Shown here piece by piece: positions 23,680 to 32,166 of a DNA stretch of 64,000 nucleotides. The notes under the pieces are model-generated. The model was not told where the DNA came from. It did not search any database and worked only from the letters and a program-made list of their open reading frames with translations. Each line of letters starts with the position of its first letter. Position 1 is the first letter of the stretch. A program made the translations under genes and the position numbers. Origin of the DNA: Leifsonia sp. ku-ls (GTDB lineage: Bacteria; Actinomycetota; Actinomycetes; Actinomycetales; Microbacteriaceae); NCBI GenBank assembly GCA_003367665.1, contig QKXI01000005.1, forward strand, positions 1 through 64,000, given 5' to 3'.

Positions 23680-26328
23680 ATGAGACTTCTCAGAACCCGA
23701 GCCGTGGCGGCCCTCGCTGCCACCGCGACCGCCGGAGCCCTGGCGATCGCCCTCCCGTCGGCCGCGCAGGCCGCATCGACGCCCGACGTCCGGATCACCG
23801 AGTGGATGTACAGCCCCTCTGGCTCCGGCGGCGAGTTCATCGAGTTCACGAACCTCGGTTCGACCTCGGTGAGCCTGGCCGGCTGGTCCTTCGACGACGA
23901 CAGCAGGACCCCGGGCACGGTGCCCCTCGACGGCCTCGGCACGCTCGCGCCGGGCGAGTCGGCGATCATCACCGAGTCGCCGGCGGCGACCTTCCGCACC
24001 GACTGGTCGCTCGGCGCCGGCGTGAAGGTCCTCGGCGACAACACGGTCACGCTGCAGCGCAGCGACGAGATCAACCTGTTCGACGGGCCGGACGCGGTCG
24101 CGAACCTGGTCGACCGGCTCACCTTCAACGACGCGGGCACGGGCACGGTGAAGGGTCCGCGCACGCAGGGCCGGTCCGGCGTCCCGATCACGGCCGCGGC
24201 GCTCGGCGCGAACGACGCCTCGCAGTGGCAGCTCTCGGCCGTCGCCGACGACGAGAGCTCTCAGGTGTCGGCGACCGGCGACGTCGGCTCGCCCGGGATG
24301 AGCCGGTTCGCTCCGATGGCGCCCGCCTGGCGCGACATCCACATCAACGAGGTGTCCTCCGACAACACAGCCACCCCGGTGGCGGACGCGATCGAGCTGT
24401 TCAACAGCGGCTCGGCCGACGTCGACATCACCGGCTGGCTGCAGGTCGACAGCAGCGCCGCCACGCCCGCCACGTTCTCCGCGAAGCAGGCCGACGGCAC
24501 CCCGACGACGGTCGTCCCGGCGCACGGCTACGTGTACTTCACGTCGACCAAGGGCCTCGGCAGCGGCGGCGACGGCGTGCGGCTGTACCTGCCGGACGGC
24601 GTCGGAGGCGCCGCGGGCACCCTCGTCGACTCGGTCGACTACACCGCGGGCGAGGCGGGCGCGGACGAGACGAACGGGTTCGGCGCCGGCGCGTACGCCC
24701 GCTGCCCGGACGGCTCCGGCTCGTTCGCGTCGGTCGCCGCGAAGAGCTTCGGCGCCTCCAACGCCACCGCCTGCCAGAACGTGCTCACGAACCCGGCCGA
24801 CGGTGGCAGCGGCGGACCGACCCTGACCTGCCAGCCGGAGGCCCCGTCCGGCACCGGTACCCTCCCGGCCTCCGCGCTCACCCCCACCGCGTGGCCGGGC
24901 AGCGGCTCCGTCGCCGTCGCCGACCAGCAGTGCGCCTGGGAGACCACCACCGGTCCGGAGGGCCGCGACGTCAGCGGCCTCGTCTTCGACCCCGCCGACC
25001 CGAACGTGCTCTACAGCGTCAAGAACAAGAGCTGGGTGTTCCGGATGGTGAAGCAGGGCGACCTGTGGGTGGCCGACACCGCCAACGGCTGGGGCGCGGG
25101 CAAGCAGATCTTCTTCCCGGGCAGCACCGACACGGCGACCAATCAGCCCGACTCCGAGGGCCTGACCATCGGCCCGGACGGCGCGCTCTACATCACCACC
25201 GAGCGGAACAACGCGGCCAACACCATCCCGCTCAACTCCATCCTGCGCATCGACCCGACGTCGTCGGCCGCGCAGCTGGTCGCCACCGACCAGTGGGACC
25301 TGACGGCGGAGTTCCCTGAGCTGCACGCGGGCAACAAGACGGAGGCGAACCTCGGCTTCGAGGGCGTCACCTTCGTGCCGGACAGCTACCTGACCGCGAA
25401 CGGCTTCGTCGACCAGTCCACCGGCAAGACCTACCGGCCGTCGGACTACCCGGAGCACGGCACCGGCCTGTTCTTCGCGGCGCTGGAGAACGACGGAAAG
25501 CTGTACGCCTACGCGCTGAACAGCGACCACTCGTTCCACCGGGTCGCGGTCGTGGACACCGGCATGGGGCACGTCATGGACGTCCAGTTCGACGCGGCGA
25601 CGCAGCGCATCTGGGCCCTCTGCGACAACACCTGCGGCGTCACGTCGACGGTGCTGAAGGTCGACGGCACGGGCGCGATCGTCCCGCAGGTCGTCTACGC
25701 CAAGCCGGCCGGCCTCCCGGTGGACAACCTGGAGGGCTTCGCCCTCGCCCCCGCCTCCACCTGCACCGCCGGAACGCGCGAGGCGCTCTGGTCGGACGAC
25801 GGCGTCTACGGCACCGGCCCCGGCAGCCCCACAGAGGGCCACGCCCTCTACAGCGGCCGCATCGCCTGCGACCTGCAGCTCGGCGGCCAGGGGGTCCCGA
25901 CCCCGCCGGCCCCGGCGGCGACGGTCGCGCTCTCGCTCGGCTCCGGCGTCGCAGGCGACCGCATCACGGTCAACGGCGCGCACTTCGCGCCGGGCACGAC
26001 GGTGACCTTCGAGTTCCACTCCACCCCGGTCGCCCTCGGCACGGCGAAGGCCGCGCCGGACGGGACGCTGACCTTCGCGTTCGCGGTCCCGGCGGTGGAG
26101 GCGGGAGCCCACACGGTCACCGCGTCGGTCGGCGGCACGGTGGTGGCCAGCGCGGCGTTCACGGTGGCGGCGGCCGCCGCGGCCTCGGCCGCGGGTGACC
26201 CGGCGTCGGCCCTGGCGTCGACGGGGTCGGAGGTGAACCCGGCGTCGGCACTGCTGGCGCTCGCGCTGCTGCTCGGCGGCGGTGCGCTGGTGGTCGCGCG
26301 GCGGCGGCTCGCCGGCGGGCGGCGCTAG
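23680..26328 (+). CDS. wall-anchored protein with two lamin-tail domains and a phytase-like esterase domain
   Basis: An 882-residue secreted protein. A signal peptide ends near AQA (residue 31). Two lamin-tail domains follow (about 34-160, EFIEFTNLGS; about 217-360, DAIELFNSGSADVDITGW). Residues 424-727 form a propeller of the esterase-like phytase family (VSGLVFDPADPNVLYSVKNK, SEGLTIGPDGALYITTE), then comes an Ig-like domain (about 749-830). The C-terminus is a sortase-type tail: LASTG (about 845), a hydrophobic helix, and RRRLAGGRR. No ribosome site precedes the ATG, suggesting leaderless translation. Likely surface displayed; substrate unknown. Confidence 0.85.
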   Translation: MRLLRTRAVAALAATATAGALAIALPSAAQAASTPDVRITEWMYSPSGSGGEFIEFTNLGSTSVSLAGWSFDDDSRTPGTVPLDGLGTLAPGESAIITESPAATFRTDWSLGAGVKVLGDNTVTLQRSDEINLFDGPDAVANLVDRLTFNDAGTGTVKGPRTQGRSGVPITAAALGANDASQWQLSAVADDESSQVSATGDVGSPGMSRFAPMAPAWRDIHINEVSSDNTATPVADAIELFNSGSADVDITGWLQVDSSAATPATFSAKQADGTPTTVVPAHGYVYFTSTKGLGSGGDGVRLYLPDGVGGAAGTLVDSVDYTAGEAGADETNGFGAGAYARCPDGSGSFASVAAKSFGASNATACQNVLTNPADGGSGGPTLTCQPEAPSGTGTLPASALTPTAWPGSGSVAVADQQCAWETTTGPEGRDVSGLVFDPADPNVLYSVKNKSWVFRMVKQGDLWVADTANGWGAGKQIFFPGSTDTATNQPDSEGLTIGPDGALYITTERNNAANTIPLNSILRIDPTSSAAQLVATDQWDLTAEFPELHAGNKTEANLGFEGVTFVPDSYLTANGFVDQSTGKTYRPSDYPEHGTGLFFAALENDGKLYAYALNSDHSFHRVAVVDTGMGHVMDVQFDAATQRIWALCDNTCGVTSTVLKVDGTGAIVPQVVYAKPAGLPVDNLEGFALAPASTCTAGTREALWSDDGVYGTGPGSPTEGHALYSGRIACDLQLGGQGVPTPPAPAATVALSLGSGVAGDRITVNGAHFAPGTTVTFEFHSTPVALGTAKAAPDGTLTFAFAVPAVEAGAHTVTASVGGTVVASAAFTVAAAAAASAAGDPASALASTGSEVNPASALLALALLLGGGALVVARRRLAGGRR

Positions 26329-26340
26329 GACACGCCCGGA

Positions 26341-26373
26341 CCGCCCGGATGGAGCTCGGCTCCGTCCGGGCGG
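26341..26373 (+). terminator. GC hairpin terminator, copy 1
   Basis: Arms CCGCCCGGA and TCCGGGCGG flank an inner GGAGC-TCG-GCTCC stem, giving a 33-bp hairpin 12 bp after the LASTG-protein stop. An identical 33-bp sequence lies at 27597-27629. Confidence 0.75.
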
Positions 26374-26460
26374 TCGGCATTCCGGACACGTCGGAATGGA
26401 GAACGGCACGGCGCGCTAGCCTGTGTGCATCCCGCGCTCGTCGTGAAGGAGGTGGCCGTG

Positions 26461-26901
26461 GTGGAGAGCCGAGTCCTCCCGCCACGGGCGCGCGGGCTGC
26501 GCCACCTGATCCTGCTGGTGTTCGCCGTGACCGGAATCCTCGTCGGCCTGCTGGCGATGCACACCGTCATCAGCAGCCCCGATGGCCACGCCGTCTCCCA
26601 CAGCGCGGTCGCCACCGGTCACCACGCCGATCCGGGTCCGTTCGTCGCCGACAGTCACTCGAACATGCAGCACAGCAGCCTAGGATGTGCCGGAACGTGC
26701 GATCCGGGCCACAACATGAGCACGATGGTGTGTCTGCTGGCGTTGCTGGTCGCGACCCTCCTTCTCATCCTGCACGTCGCGCTCACGCGGTGGAGCGACA
26801 GGTCACGCCTGCTCGGCGCGGCCCTCATGGCTGTGCTGTCGGCAGCCCTCGCGCCACCCAGTCCACCCTCGCTTCACGCTCTCTGCATCAGTCGAACCTG
26901 A
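26461..26901 (+). CDS. DUF6153-type membrane protein
   Basis: A 146-residue protein with two or three hydrophobic segments (HLILLVFAVTGILVGLLAM; VCLLALLVATLLLILHVAL). A His/Met/Cys-rich loop lies between them (SPDGHAVSHSAVATGHH, DSHSNMQHSS, CDPGHNMS), suggesting metal contact. This matches actinobacterial DUF6153 proteins, often next to DUF305 lipoproteins, as here. The start is taken as GTG 26461, 8 bp after AAGGAGG; GTG 26458 is also possible. Copper handling is inferred from loop composition and pairing, not shown. Confidence 0.7.
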   Translation: MESRVLPPRARGLRHLILLVFAVTGILVGLLAMHTVISSPDGHAVSHSAVATGHHADPGPFVADSHSNMQHSSLGCAGTCDPGHNMSTMVCLLALLVATLLLILHVALTRWSDRSRLLGAALMAVLSAALAPPSPPSLHALCISRT

Positions 26902-26988
26902 TCGTCTCCCGTCCGCCTGCGCGGGACACCGTCGACCCCGAGGGGCGACCACCGACGATCCATTTCGAGCAAGAGAGAAACGATTCCC

Positions 26989-27573
26989 ATGAAGTTCACG
27001 ACGATGGCGCTGGCCTCCGGCGCCCTGGCCACCGCACTCATCCTCGCCGGCTGCTCCAGCACCGGCACCGGCGCACACACCGGAATGGGTGGCGGAGGCT
27101 CCTCGTCCACATCCACGCCGAGCAGCGCGCACAACGACGCCGACGTCGCCTTCGCCCAGAACATGGTGATGCACCACCAGCAGGCGATCGAGATGTCGGA
27201 CGTGGTGCTCGCGAAATCCGCTGTGAGCCCGCAGGTCACCGAACTGGCTCAGAAGATCAAGGCCGCGCAGCAGCCCGAGATCGAGACGATGAACGGATGG
27301 CTGACGACGTGGGGCGCCTCCACCGGCGCGCCGCATCACATGAGCGGCATGATGCCGGACTCAGACCTCGACGCTCTGCGAAGGGCCTCCGGCGCTGACA
27401 TCGGAAAGCTGTTCCTGTCGCAGATGATCGAGCACCATCGGGGTGCGATCGACATGGCCGACACGGAGACCAGGGCCGGGAAGAATCCTGACGCGGTGGC
27501 CCTGGCGAAGAAGGTCGTGACGGATCAGACCGCCGAGACCGCCACGATGACGAGCATGCTGGGAAGCCTCTAG
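26989..27573 (+). CDS. DUF305 lipoprotein
   Basis: A 194-residue lipoprotein. The signal ends in lipobox LAGC (Cys22), then a Gly/Ser-rich linker, then two ferritin-like helical repeats of the DUF305 family. These are marked by AFAQNMVMHHQQAIEM and LFLSQMIEHHRGAIDMA, each with the conserved M-HH-AI pattern. The His/Met clusters suggest metal binding, commonly linked to copper in actinobacteria. It follows the DUF6153-type gene by 87 bp, so the two may share a function. ATG 26989 with a weak GAGAG upstream. Confidence 0.9.
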   Translation: MKFTTMALASGALATALILAGCSSTGTGAHTGMGGGGSSSTSTPSSAHNDADVAFAQNMVMHHQQAIEMSDVVLAKSAVSPQVTELAQKIKAAQQPEIETMNGWLTTWGASTGAPHHMSGMMPDSDLDALRRASGADIGKLFLSQMIEHHRGAIDMADTETRAGKNPDAVALAKKVVTDQTAETATMTSMLGSL

Positions 27574-27596
27574 GGTTCCCGGCCGGACGCTAGGGA

Positions 27597-27629
27597 CCGC
27601 CCGGATGGAGCTCGGCTCCGTCCGGGCGG
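27597..27629 (+). terminator. GC hairpin terminator, copy 2
   Basis: Identical to the 33-bp hairpin at 26341-26373, here 23 bp after the DUF305 stop. It lies 19 bp from the stop of the convergent propeller-protein gene, so it may serve both strands. Confidence 0.75.
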
Positions 27630-27648
27630 TCTGCAGCCATCGCCGGTT

Positions 27649-29241
27649 TCAGTTCGACGTGCTGGCGCTGAGGGTCGTCGTGTCGACGTCGACCCAGTTC
27701 GAGTTGAGGCCGGTTTTGGCGCGAAGCGTTCCCGCCTTGTTCGCGACGACGGTCGGACCGGCGTGAGGGTTGCTGGCGACGCCCGCGCTGGTGACTCCGG
27801 TGTCCAGGGAGATCCAGTTGGCGTTGAGTCCTGTCTTCGCCCTGAGCTCTCCGCCCGTCGTGACCGCGACGACAGTGGGGCCGTTGGTCGCGTCGCTCGC
27901 GATCGCCATCTGGGTCGTCGCCGGGGCAAGGTTGATCCAGTTCGCATTGACGCCGGTCTTTCCGAACGCGGTGCCATTGCCGTCGACGACGCCGAAGGTC
28001 GGCCCGGTGGCCGGGTCGCTCGCGACCGCCACATGCTTCGCGGTTCCGGGGAAGAATGCGGTTATCCAGTTCGAGTTGAGGCCGGTCTTCTGCCAGACCG
28101 TTCCGTCGTTGAACAGGGCGATGACGTTCACCCCGTTGGTCGGGTCGATCGCGACGGCGACCTCCCGTACGCCTTGCTGCAAAGTCACCCAGTTGCCTTG
28201 GAAGCCCTCCTTGGCCTTCAGCGTGCCGTCGCTCATCACTGCCGCGATCGCGACGCCAGAGTCCGAGTAGCTCGCCATCGCGAACGATTGCACTCCCGGA
28301 GATTGGTCCAGCCAGTTGCCGTTGAGACCGGCCTTCGTTCGCAGCATTCCGGAGCTCGAGAGCGCACCGAAGAGGGGCTGATTCGATCCGAGAGAGGTCG
28401 CCACCTGGATGCTGTCGGTGTCCGTCCGCAGCTGAACCCAGTTGGTGTTCAAGCCCGTCTTCGCCCATACCGTCCCGTTGGACCGGACGTTCACGATCGA
28501 GGGCTCGACGTAAGCCGGCTGCTCCGCCCCGGAGACGCGCAACTGCCCCGTGCTCGCCCCGAGGTCGACATGCTGGTGGTTGCAATCATCGGCGAAGCGC
28601 GAGAAATTCGCGAGTGAGGGCATCGCATAGTTCCCGCAGCTGACGCCGCCTTTGCCGGCACCGCCCGAGATCTGCCCGGCACGCGAGCCGCTGGGAAGGA
28701 ACGAGTCGAGGAAGCTCAGGAGGTTCGAGGACGCGGTGTCATTACCGCGGGTTCGGGCGCCGCCGACGTACGTGATGTCGACGGCGTTGACGTTCCCGGC
28801 CGGGACACAGTGGTACGAGGACGGATTGCTCTGACACGTCGCCGATCCGTCGTTCGCGCACCGTCGGCTCAGGTCGCTGATCTGAACCGACCCGTATTTC
28901 CGGACGATGACGACGAGCATCTGCAGGGTGCGACGATCGACGTTGCAATCCGGGTATGCGCCAATGGAGCCATCTGCGATTCGCTGTATCTCGTTGGGGA
29001 TGATCGCCGCTTCCGCGGCCTCGACGATAAATCTCTTGGGGTTGCTGTTGAAGTAACCCATGAGTTCGTTGGCTGCACCGGAGGCAGAATCAGGCACTCC
29101 CGTGCACGGGGCGCCGCAGGGAGTCGCCGCCTGCGCCGGCGTCGGCCCCACGAAAGTCAGTGCGCACACCAGCCCAGCGAGGACAGCGAACGTGGATGTC
29201 AGACGAGCGGGTACACGCCGGAGATGCCTTTTCGTTTTCAA
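27649..29241 (-). CDS. secreted LAS/M15-like domain protein with seven-bladed propeller (type A)
   Basis: A 530-residue exported protein. A signal peptide ends AQA (residue 38). Residues 39-245 form a cysteine-rich domain containing KYGSVQISDLSRRC, SSYHC (His144), AVDI (Asp155) and CNHQHVD (His222, His224). The order resembles LAS/M15 zinc peptidases (H...D...HxH), though the His-Asp spacing is longer than usual. Residues 250-530 hold seven repeats of about 45 residues ending in motifs such as TGLNSNWV, suggesting a seven-bladed lectin-like propeller. The chosen start is TTG 29241, with GAAGGG upstream; no ATG is close. The N-domain recurs in the protein at 32167-33867. Confidence 0.78.
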   Translation of the reverse strand: MKTKRHLRRVPARLTSTFAVLAGLVCALTFVGPTPAQAATPCGAPCTGVPDSASGAANELMGYFNSNPKRFIVEAAEAAIIPNEIQRIADGSIGAYPDCNVDRRTLQMLVVIVRKYGSVQISDLSRRCANDGSATCQSNPSSYHCVPAGNVNAVDITYVGGARTRGNDTASSNLLSFLDSFLPSGSRAGQISGGAGKGGVSCGNYAMPSLANFSRFADDCNHQHVDLGASTGQLRVSGAEQPAYVEPSIVNVRSNGTVWAKTGLNTNWVQLRTDTDSIQVATSLGSNQPLFGALSSSGMLRTKAGLNGNWLDQSPGVQSFAMASYSDSGVAIAAVMSDGTLKAKEGFQGNWVTLQQGVREVAVAIDPTNGVNVIALFNDGTVWQKTGLNSNWITAFFPGTAKHVAVASDPATGPTFGVVDGNGTAFGKTGVNANWINLAPATTQMAIASDATNGPTVVAVTTGGELRAKTGLNANWISLDTGVTSAGVASNPHAGPTVVANKAGTLRAKTGLNSNWVDVDTTTLSASTSN

Positions 29242-29584
29242 CGATTGCCCTTCGTTTGATGCGTCGCGACGCCCCGATCGGGGCGCCTCCGTCCTGGGTG
29301 ACGGGGAGTCGGACAGGGTTGGAACAGTCGGTCGCCACCTCGAGCGAATCCGCGATCGTCTGCTGGCCCCTTCGCCGGTTTTTCGGTCGATCAGGTTGCT
29401 CACGACGAACTCCGACCTGCCGGCAAGCGCCGCCCAAACCGAGTGTCGAGTCACGGGCTACAGCTTGTCGGACATCTCAACCGAAATCCATACCGATCGG
29501 ATGAATAACGGCCGCAGACCTCGCGGAACGACCGTTTCCTCTCGCGAAACCGAGTGTCCGCAATTTGCCACTACGGTGGACCCG
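29242..29584. other. divergent intergenic region without a gene
   Basis: 343 bp between the propeller protein (minus) and the acetyltransferase (plus). It must hold both promoters. The only structure seen is a 16-bp perfect palindrome, CGCCCCGATCGGGGCG (29270-29285), about 30 bp upstream of the propeller gene. No credible coding region. Confidence 0.6.
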
Positions 29585-30097
29585 ATGCCCACCTTCCACA
29601 TCCGCCCCGCCACCGACGCCGAGTTCCCCGCGATCGGCGCCCTCACGCACGCGGCCTACACGCACGACTACACCGACCTCCCGGCGAACTACCGGGAGGA
29701 GCTGAAGCACCCCGAGGCGCTGGCCGACGCGTTCGCGTTCTTCGTGGCCGAGGACGACGTGAGCGGTGAGCTCCTCGGGACCATCGCCATCCTGCGGCCC
29801 GGGCAGGACATGCACGGCCGAATCGGGCCCGACGAGCTGTACTTCCGACTGCTGGCCACCCACCCCGAGGCGAGAGGGCGGGGCGTCGGGATCGCGCTGA
29901 CCGAGTTCGCGGTCGAGCAGGCCGCGGCGCGCGGCGCCCGGGCCGTCGTGCTCAACAGCGGCCCGGAGATGGTCGGGGCGCACGCGCTGTACCGGAAGCT
30001 CGGGTTCAGCCGGCGCTCGGAGCGCGAGGGGGTCGTCGAGCTGCCGGACGGGCGCAGCTTCGTGCTGCTGACCTTCGTGCGCGACCTCGCCGCCTGA
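29585..30097 (+). CDS. GNAT-family N-acetyltransferase
   Basis: A 170-residue acetyltransferase. The acetyl-CoA pyrophosphate loop is HPEARGRGVGIALTEF (Q/RxxGxG/A), followed by ALYRKLGFSRRSER, typical motif B. It starts MPTFHIRPATDAEFPAIGAL, as usual for the family. ATG 29585 with GGTGG upstream. Acceptor unknown. It is monocistronic, convergent with the MerR gene 20 bp away. Confidence 0.9.
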   Translation: MPTFHIRPATDAEFPAIGALTHAAYTHDYTDLPANYREELKHPEALADAFAFFVAEDDVSGELLGTIAILRPGQDMHGRIGPDELYFRLLATHPEARGRGVGIALTEFAVEQAAARGARAVVLNSGPEMVGAHALYRKLGFSRRSEREGVVELPDGRSFVLLTFVRDLAA

Positions 30098-30117
30098 CGG
30101 ACGGAGCACGGGGCGGG

Positions 30118-30471
30118 CTAGCGGCTGCTCCGGCCTCGGCCGTCCAGGAACGCGCTCACCTGACGGTGCGTGTCCGTGAGCCGTTCGATCCGCTCGGCCA
30201 AGCCGGACCGCACGTCCTCGAGCTGCTCCGCGAGAGCGTCGTGCGCGGCGTCGGGAGCGTCGCCCGTGCACGCGAGCACCGACTGCACGACCTCGCGCGG
30301 GAAGTCCATGCCGAAGAGCATCTGGATGATCTTGGCGCGCTCCACCACGGACTCGTCGTACTCGCGGTACCCGTTCGACTCCCGCTCGGCGGCGATCAGC
30401 CCGTGCTTCTCGTAGTAGCGCAGCGATCGCGGGCTCACGCCGCTGCGACGGCTGACCTCGCCGATCCTCAT
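30118..30471 (-). CDS. MerR-family transcriptional regulator
   Basis: A 117-residue MerR regulator. The winged helix is at the start (MRIGEVSRRSGVSPRSLRYY, then YREYDESVV), followed by a dimerisation helix and a short tail without the cysteines of metal sensors. The start is ATG 30471. It is divergent from an esterase gene, and the dyad TTGACATGATGTCAA in the 84-bp gap is a classical MerR site. It probably controls that esterase and itself. Confidence 0.93.
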   Translation of the reverse strand: MRIGEVSRRSGVSPRSLRYYEKHGLIAAERESNGYREYDESVVERAKIIQMLFGMDFPREVVQSVLACTGDAPDAAHDALAEQLEDVRSGLAERIERLTDTHRQVSAFLDGRGRSSR

Positions 30472-30478
30472 CGCACGC

Positions 30479-30507
30479 TTGACCTTGACATGATGTCAAA
30501 CTATACG
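30479..30507 (+). promoter_or_regulatory. MerR-type promoter with dyad operator
   Basis: TTGACC (30479-30484) and TATACG (30502-30507) are spaced 17 bp. Between them lies the perfect inverted repeat TTGACAT-G-ATGTCAA (30485-30499), close to the consensus bound by MerR-family activators. The esterase start is about 50 bp downstream. Confidence 0.75.
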
Positions 30508-30555
30508 CTCGCTTCCCGTCCGGCGAGATCCGCTCGGACGAAGGAGGAGGCCGGG

Positions 30556-31434
30556 ATGCCCACCACTCTCACGATCGCGGGGCGAGCCCGCACGTTCACC
30601 GTCGTCGGCGACGCGGACGGCCCGGAGGATCGGCCGCTCGTGCTGGTGTTCCACGGGTCCAGGCAGAGCGGCGAGATCCACCGCCGGTTCACCGGCGGTT
30701 CGCTCGACCGGCTCGCGGCGGACGGGCGCGCGGTGATCGCCTACCTCGACGGGTACCGGGGCAACTGGAACGACGCCCGGGCGGAGAGCTCCTTCCCGGC
30801 AAGGAAGGCGCAGGTCGACGACGTCGGCTTCGCGCGCGCCGTCGTCGACTCCGTCGTCCGGACGCATCGGATCGACCCGCACGCGGTCGTCGGCGCCGGC
30901 TACTCCAATGGCGGCCAGATGGTGTTCCGTCTGCTCCACGATGCGCCGGAGCTGCTCGCGGGCGCGGTGGTCGTCGCGGCGACGATGCCCGACCGGGACG
31001 GGTTTCTCGGGGACTTCTCGGAGTCGGCCGAGCGCCCGGTCCCGGTCACGCTCGTGGCCGGCACCGCGGACCGCATCGTCCCGTACACCGGAGGGCGGAT
31101 GGCCTGGTGGGCGCGCAGGCTGTTCAGAGTCGGCGGCGTCGCACTCTCGGCTCCGGACACGGCGCGGTACTTCGCCCGCCGCAACGGGATCACGACGGCA
31201 CCGACGGTCACACTGCTGCCGGTCCACTCGAGCGCGCGGACGGCGCCACGGATGGAGGAGACCGCCTATCGCGAGACCGGTCGGCCGCCCGTGACGCTCT
31301 ACACGGTCGTGGACGGCGGCCACACCGTGCCGGGAACGACGCCCTCGCCGGCGATCCTGGGGAGGACCGGCGCGGACCGCGGCCTCGCCGAGATGGTGTC
31401 CGACGTCATCGCCGTGCTGAGCCGATCGAGCTGA
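30556..31434 (+). CDS. alpha/beta hydrolase of the LpqC/PHB-depolymerase esterase family
   Basis: A 292-residue esterase. The oxyanion segment VLVFHGSRQSG, the nucleophile elbow GYSNGGQM (Ser about 117), the acid in AGTADRIVPY, and the histidine in VDGGHTVPGT give a complete catalytic triad. Family members are polyhydroxybutyrate depolymerase-like or feruloyl esterase-like. No signal peptide is visible, so a cytoplasmic role is favoured. ATG 30556 has AAGGAGGAGG directly upstream. Controlled by the divergent MerR. Confidence 0.88.
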   Translation: MPTTLTIAGRARTFTVVGDADGPEDRPLVLVFHGSRQSGEIHRRFTGGSLDRLAADGRAVIAYLDGYRGNWNDARAESSFPARKAQVDDVGFARAVVDSVVRTHRIDPHAVVGAGYSNGGQMVFRLLHDAPELLAGAVVVAATMPDRDGFLGDFSESAERPVPVTLVAGTADRIVPYTGGRMAWWARRLFRVGGVALSAPDTARYFARRNGITTAPTVTLLPVHSSARTAPRMEETAYRETGRPPVTLYTVVDGGHTVPGTTPSPAILGRTGADRGLAEMVSDVIAVLSRSS

Positions 31435-31671
31435 CGCTCGAGCTCATGCACGTGGCCACCGCGGCGGTCGCCGTGCCCTCGTACGTCCTGGCGTCGCGAG
31501 CCGGGAGTCTCCGTGCTGTCGACGTTAGTGCGTGACGTGCCGCACGACGGACCGGGACAGGCAGACGGGCAGCTGCTCCGACCTCGGTCCGGACGCACGG
31601 GATTTGACGTGAGAGATTCGGGACAGCGAGCCTTGCCTTTGGACGAGCGAAGAGTCGACTGGAGGCAGAGC

Positions 31672-32127
31672 ATGTTCAGACGGGGTCGCTCACGACAAGG
31701 TTCCCTCGCGTTGGCTACCCTCGTGGCTCTGAGCTTGACGGGATGCTCTGTTGCTGAAGGCGGACCCGCTCCAGCATCCAGCCCTGTTCAGACGGATCCC
31801 GAGACGCCCGCAGCACAGGACAGCGCCGACCTCGACTCAGCTGCCCTCCGCGAAAGCGCCGTCAATGCCTGCGACGTGCTCCTCCAGTCGGGAATGGAGT
31901 TCGACAAGCTTCCCAGCGCCTACGAGAGTGCGCTCGCGTTGGCCAACGTCGCCGCGGCGGACGCCACGTGGCGGCCTCTTTCTGACCACATTGAGAAGTC
32001 CCAACAGTCGTTCGCGAAGGTCCGCTCGGGAACCGGCTCGGACGAGGAATTCGAACGTTTTCAACGCGACCTTGCACTGCTCGACAAGGACTGCACCGCC
32101 GTGGGGAAACCGTTGACCGACCGCTAG
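31672..32127 (+). CDS. small lipoprotein of unknown function
   Basis: A 151-residue lipoprotein. A basic N-terminus and hydrophobic core end in lipobox LTGC (Cys25), then a Pro/Ala-rich linker and a helical C-terminal region with two further cysteines (NACDVLL, DKDCTAV). Not recognised as a named family. ATG 31672 has GGAGG upstream. It lies 39 bp before the type-B propeller protein on the same strand, so the two may be co-transcribed. The 237 bp before it show no gene. Confidence 0.7.
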   Translation: MFRRGRSRQGSLALATLVALSLTGCSVAEGGPAPASSPVQTDPETPAAQDSADLDSAALRESAVNACDVLLQSGMEFDKLPSAYESALALANVAAADATWRPLSDHIEKSQQSFAKVRSGTGSDEEFERFQRDLALLDKDCTAVGKPLTDR

Positions 32128-32166
32128 CGGACGCATCCAGCGGAGCGAGCTGCCATCATCGGAGCC

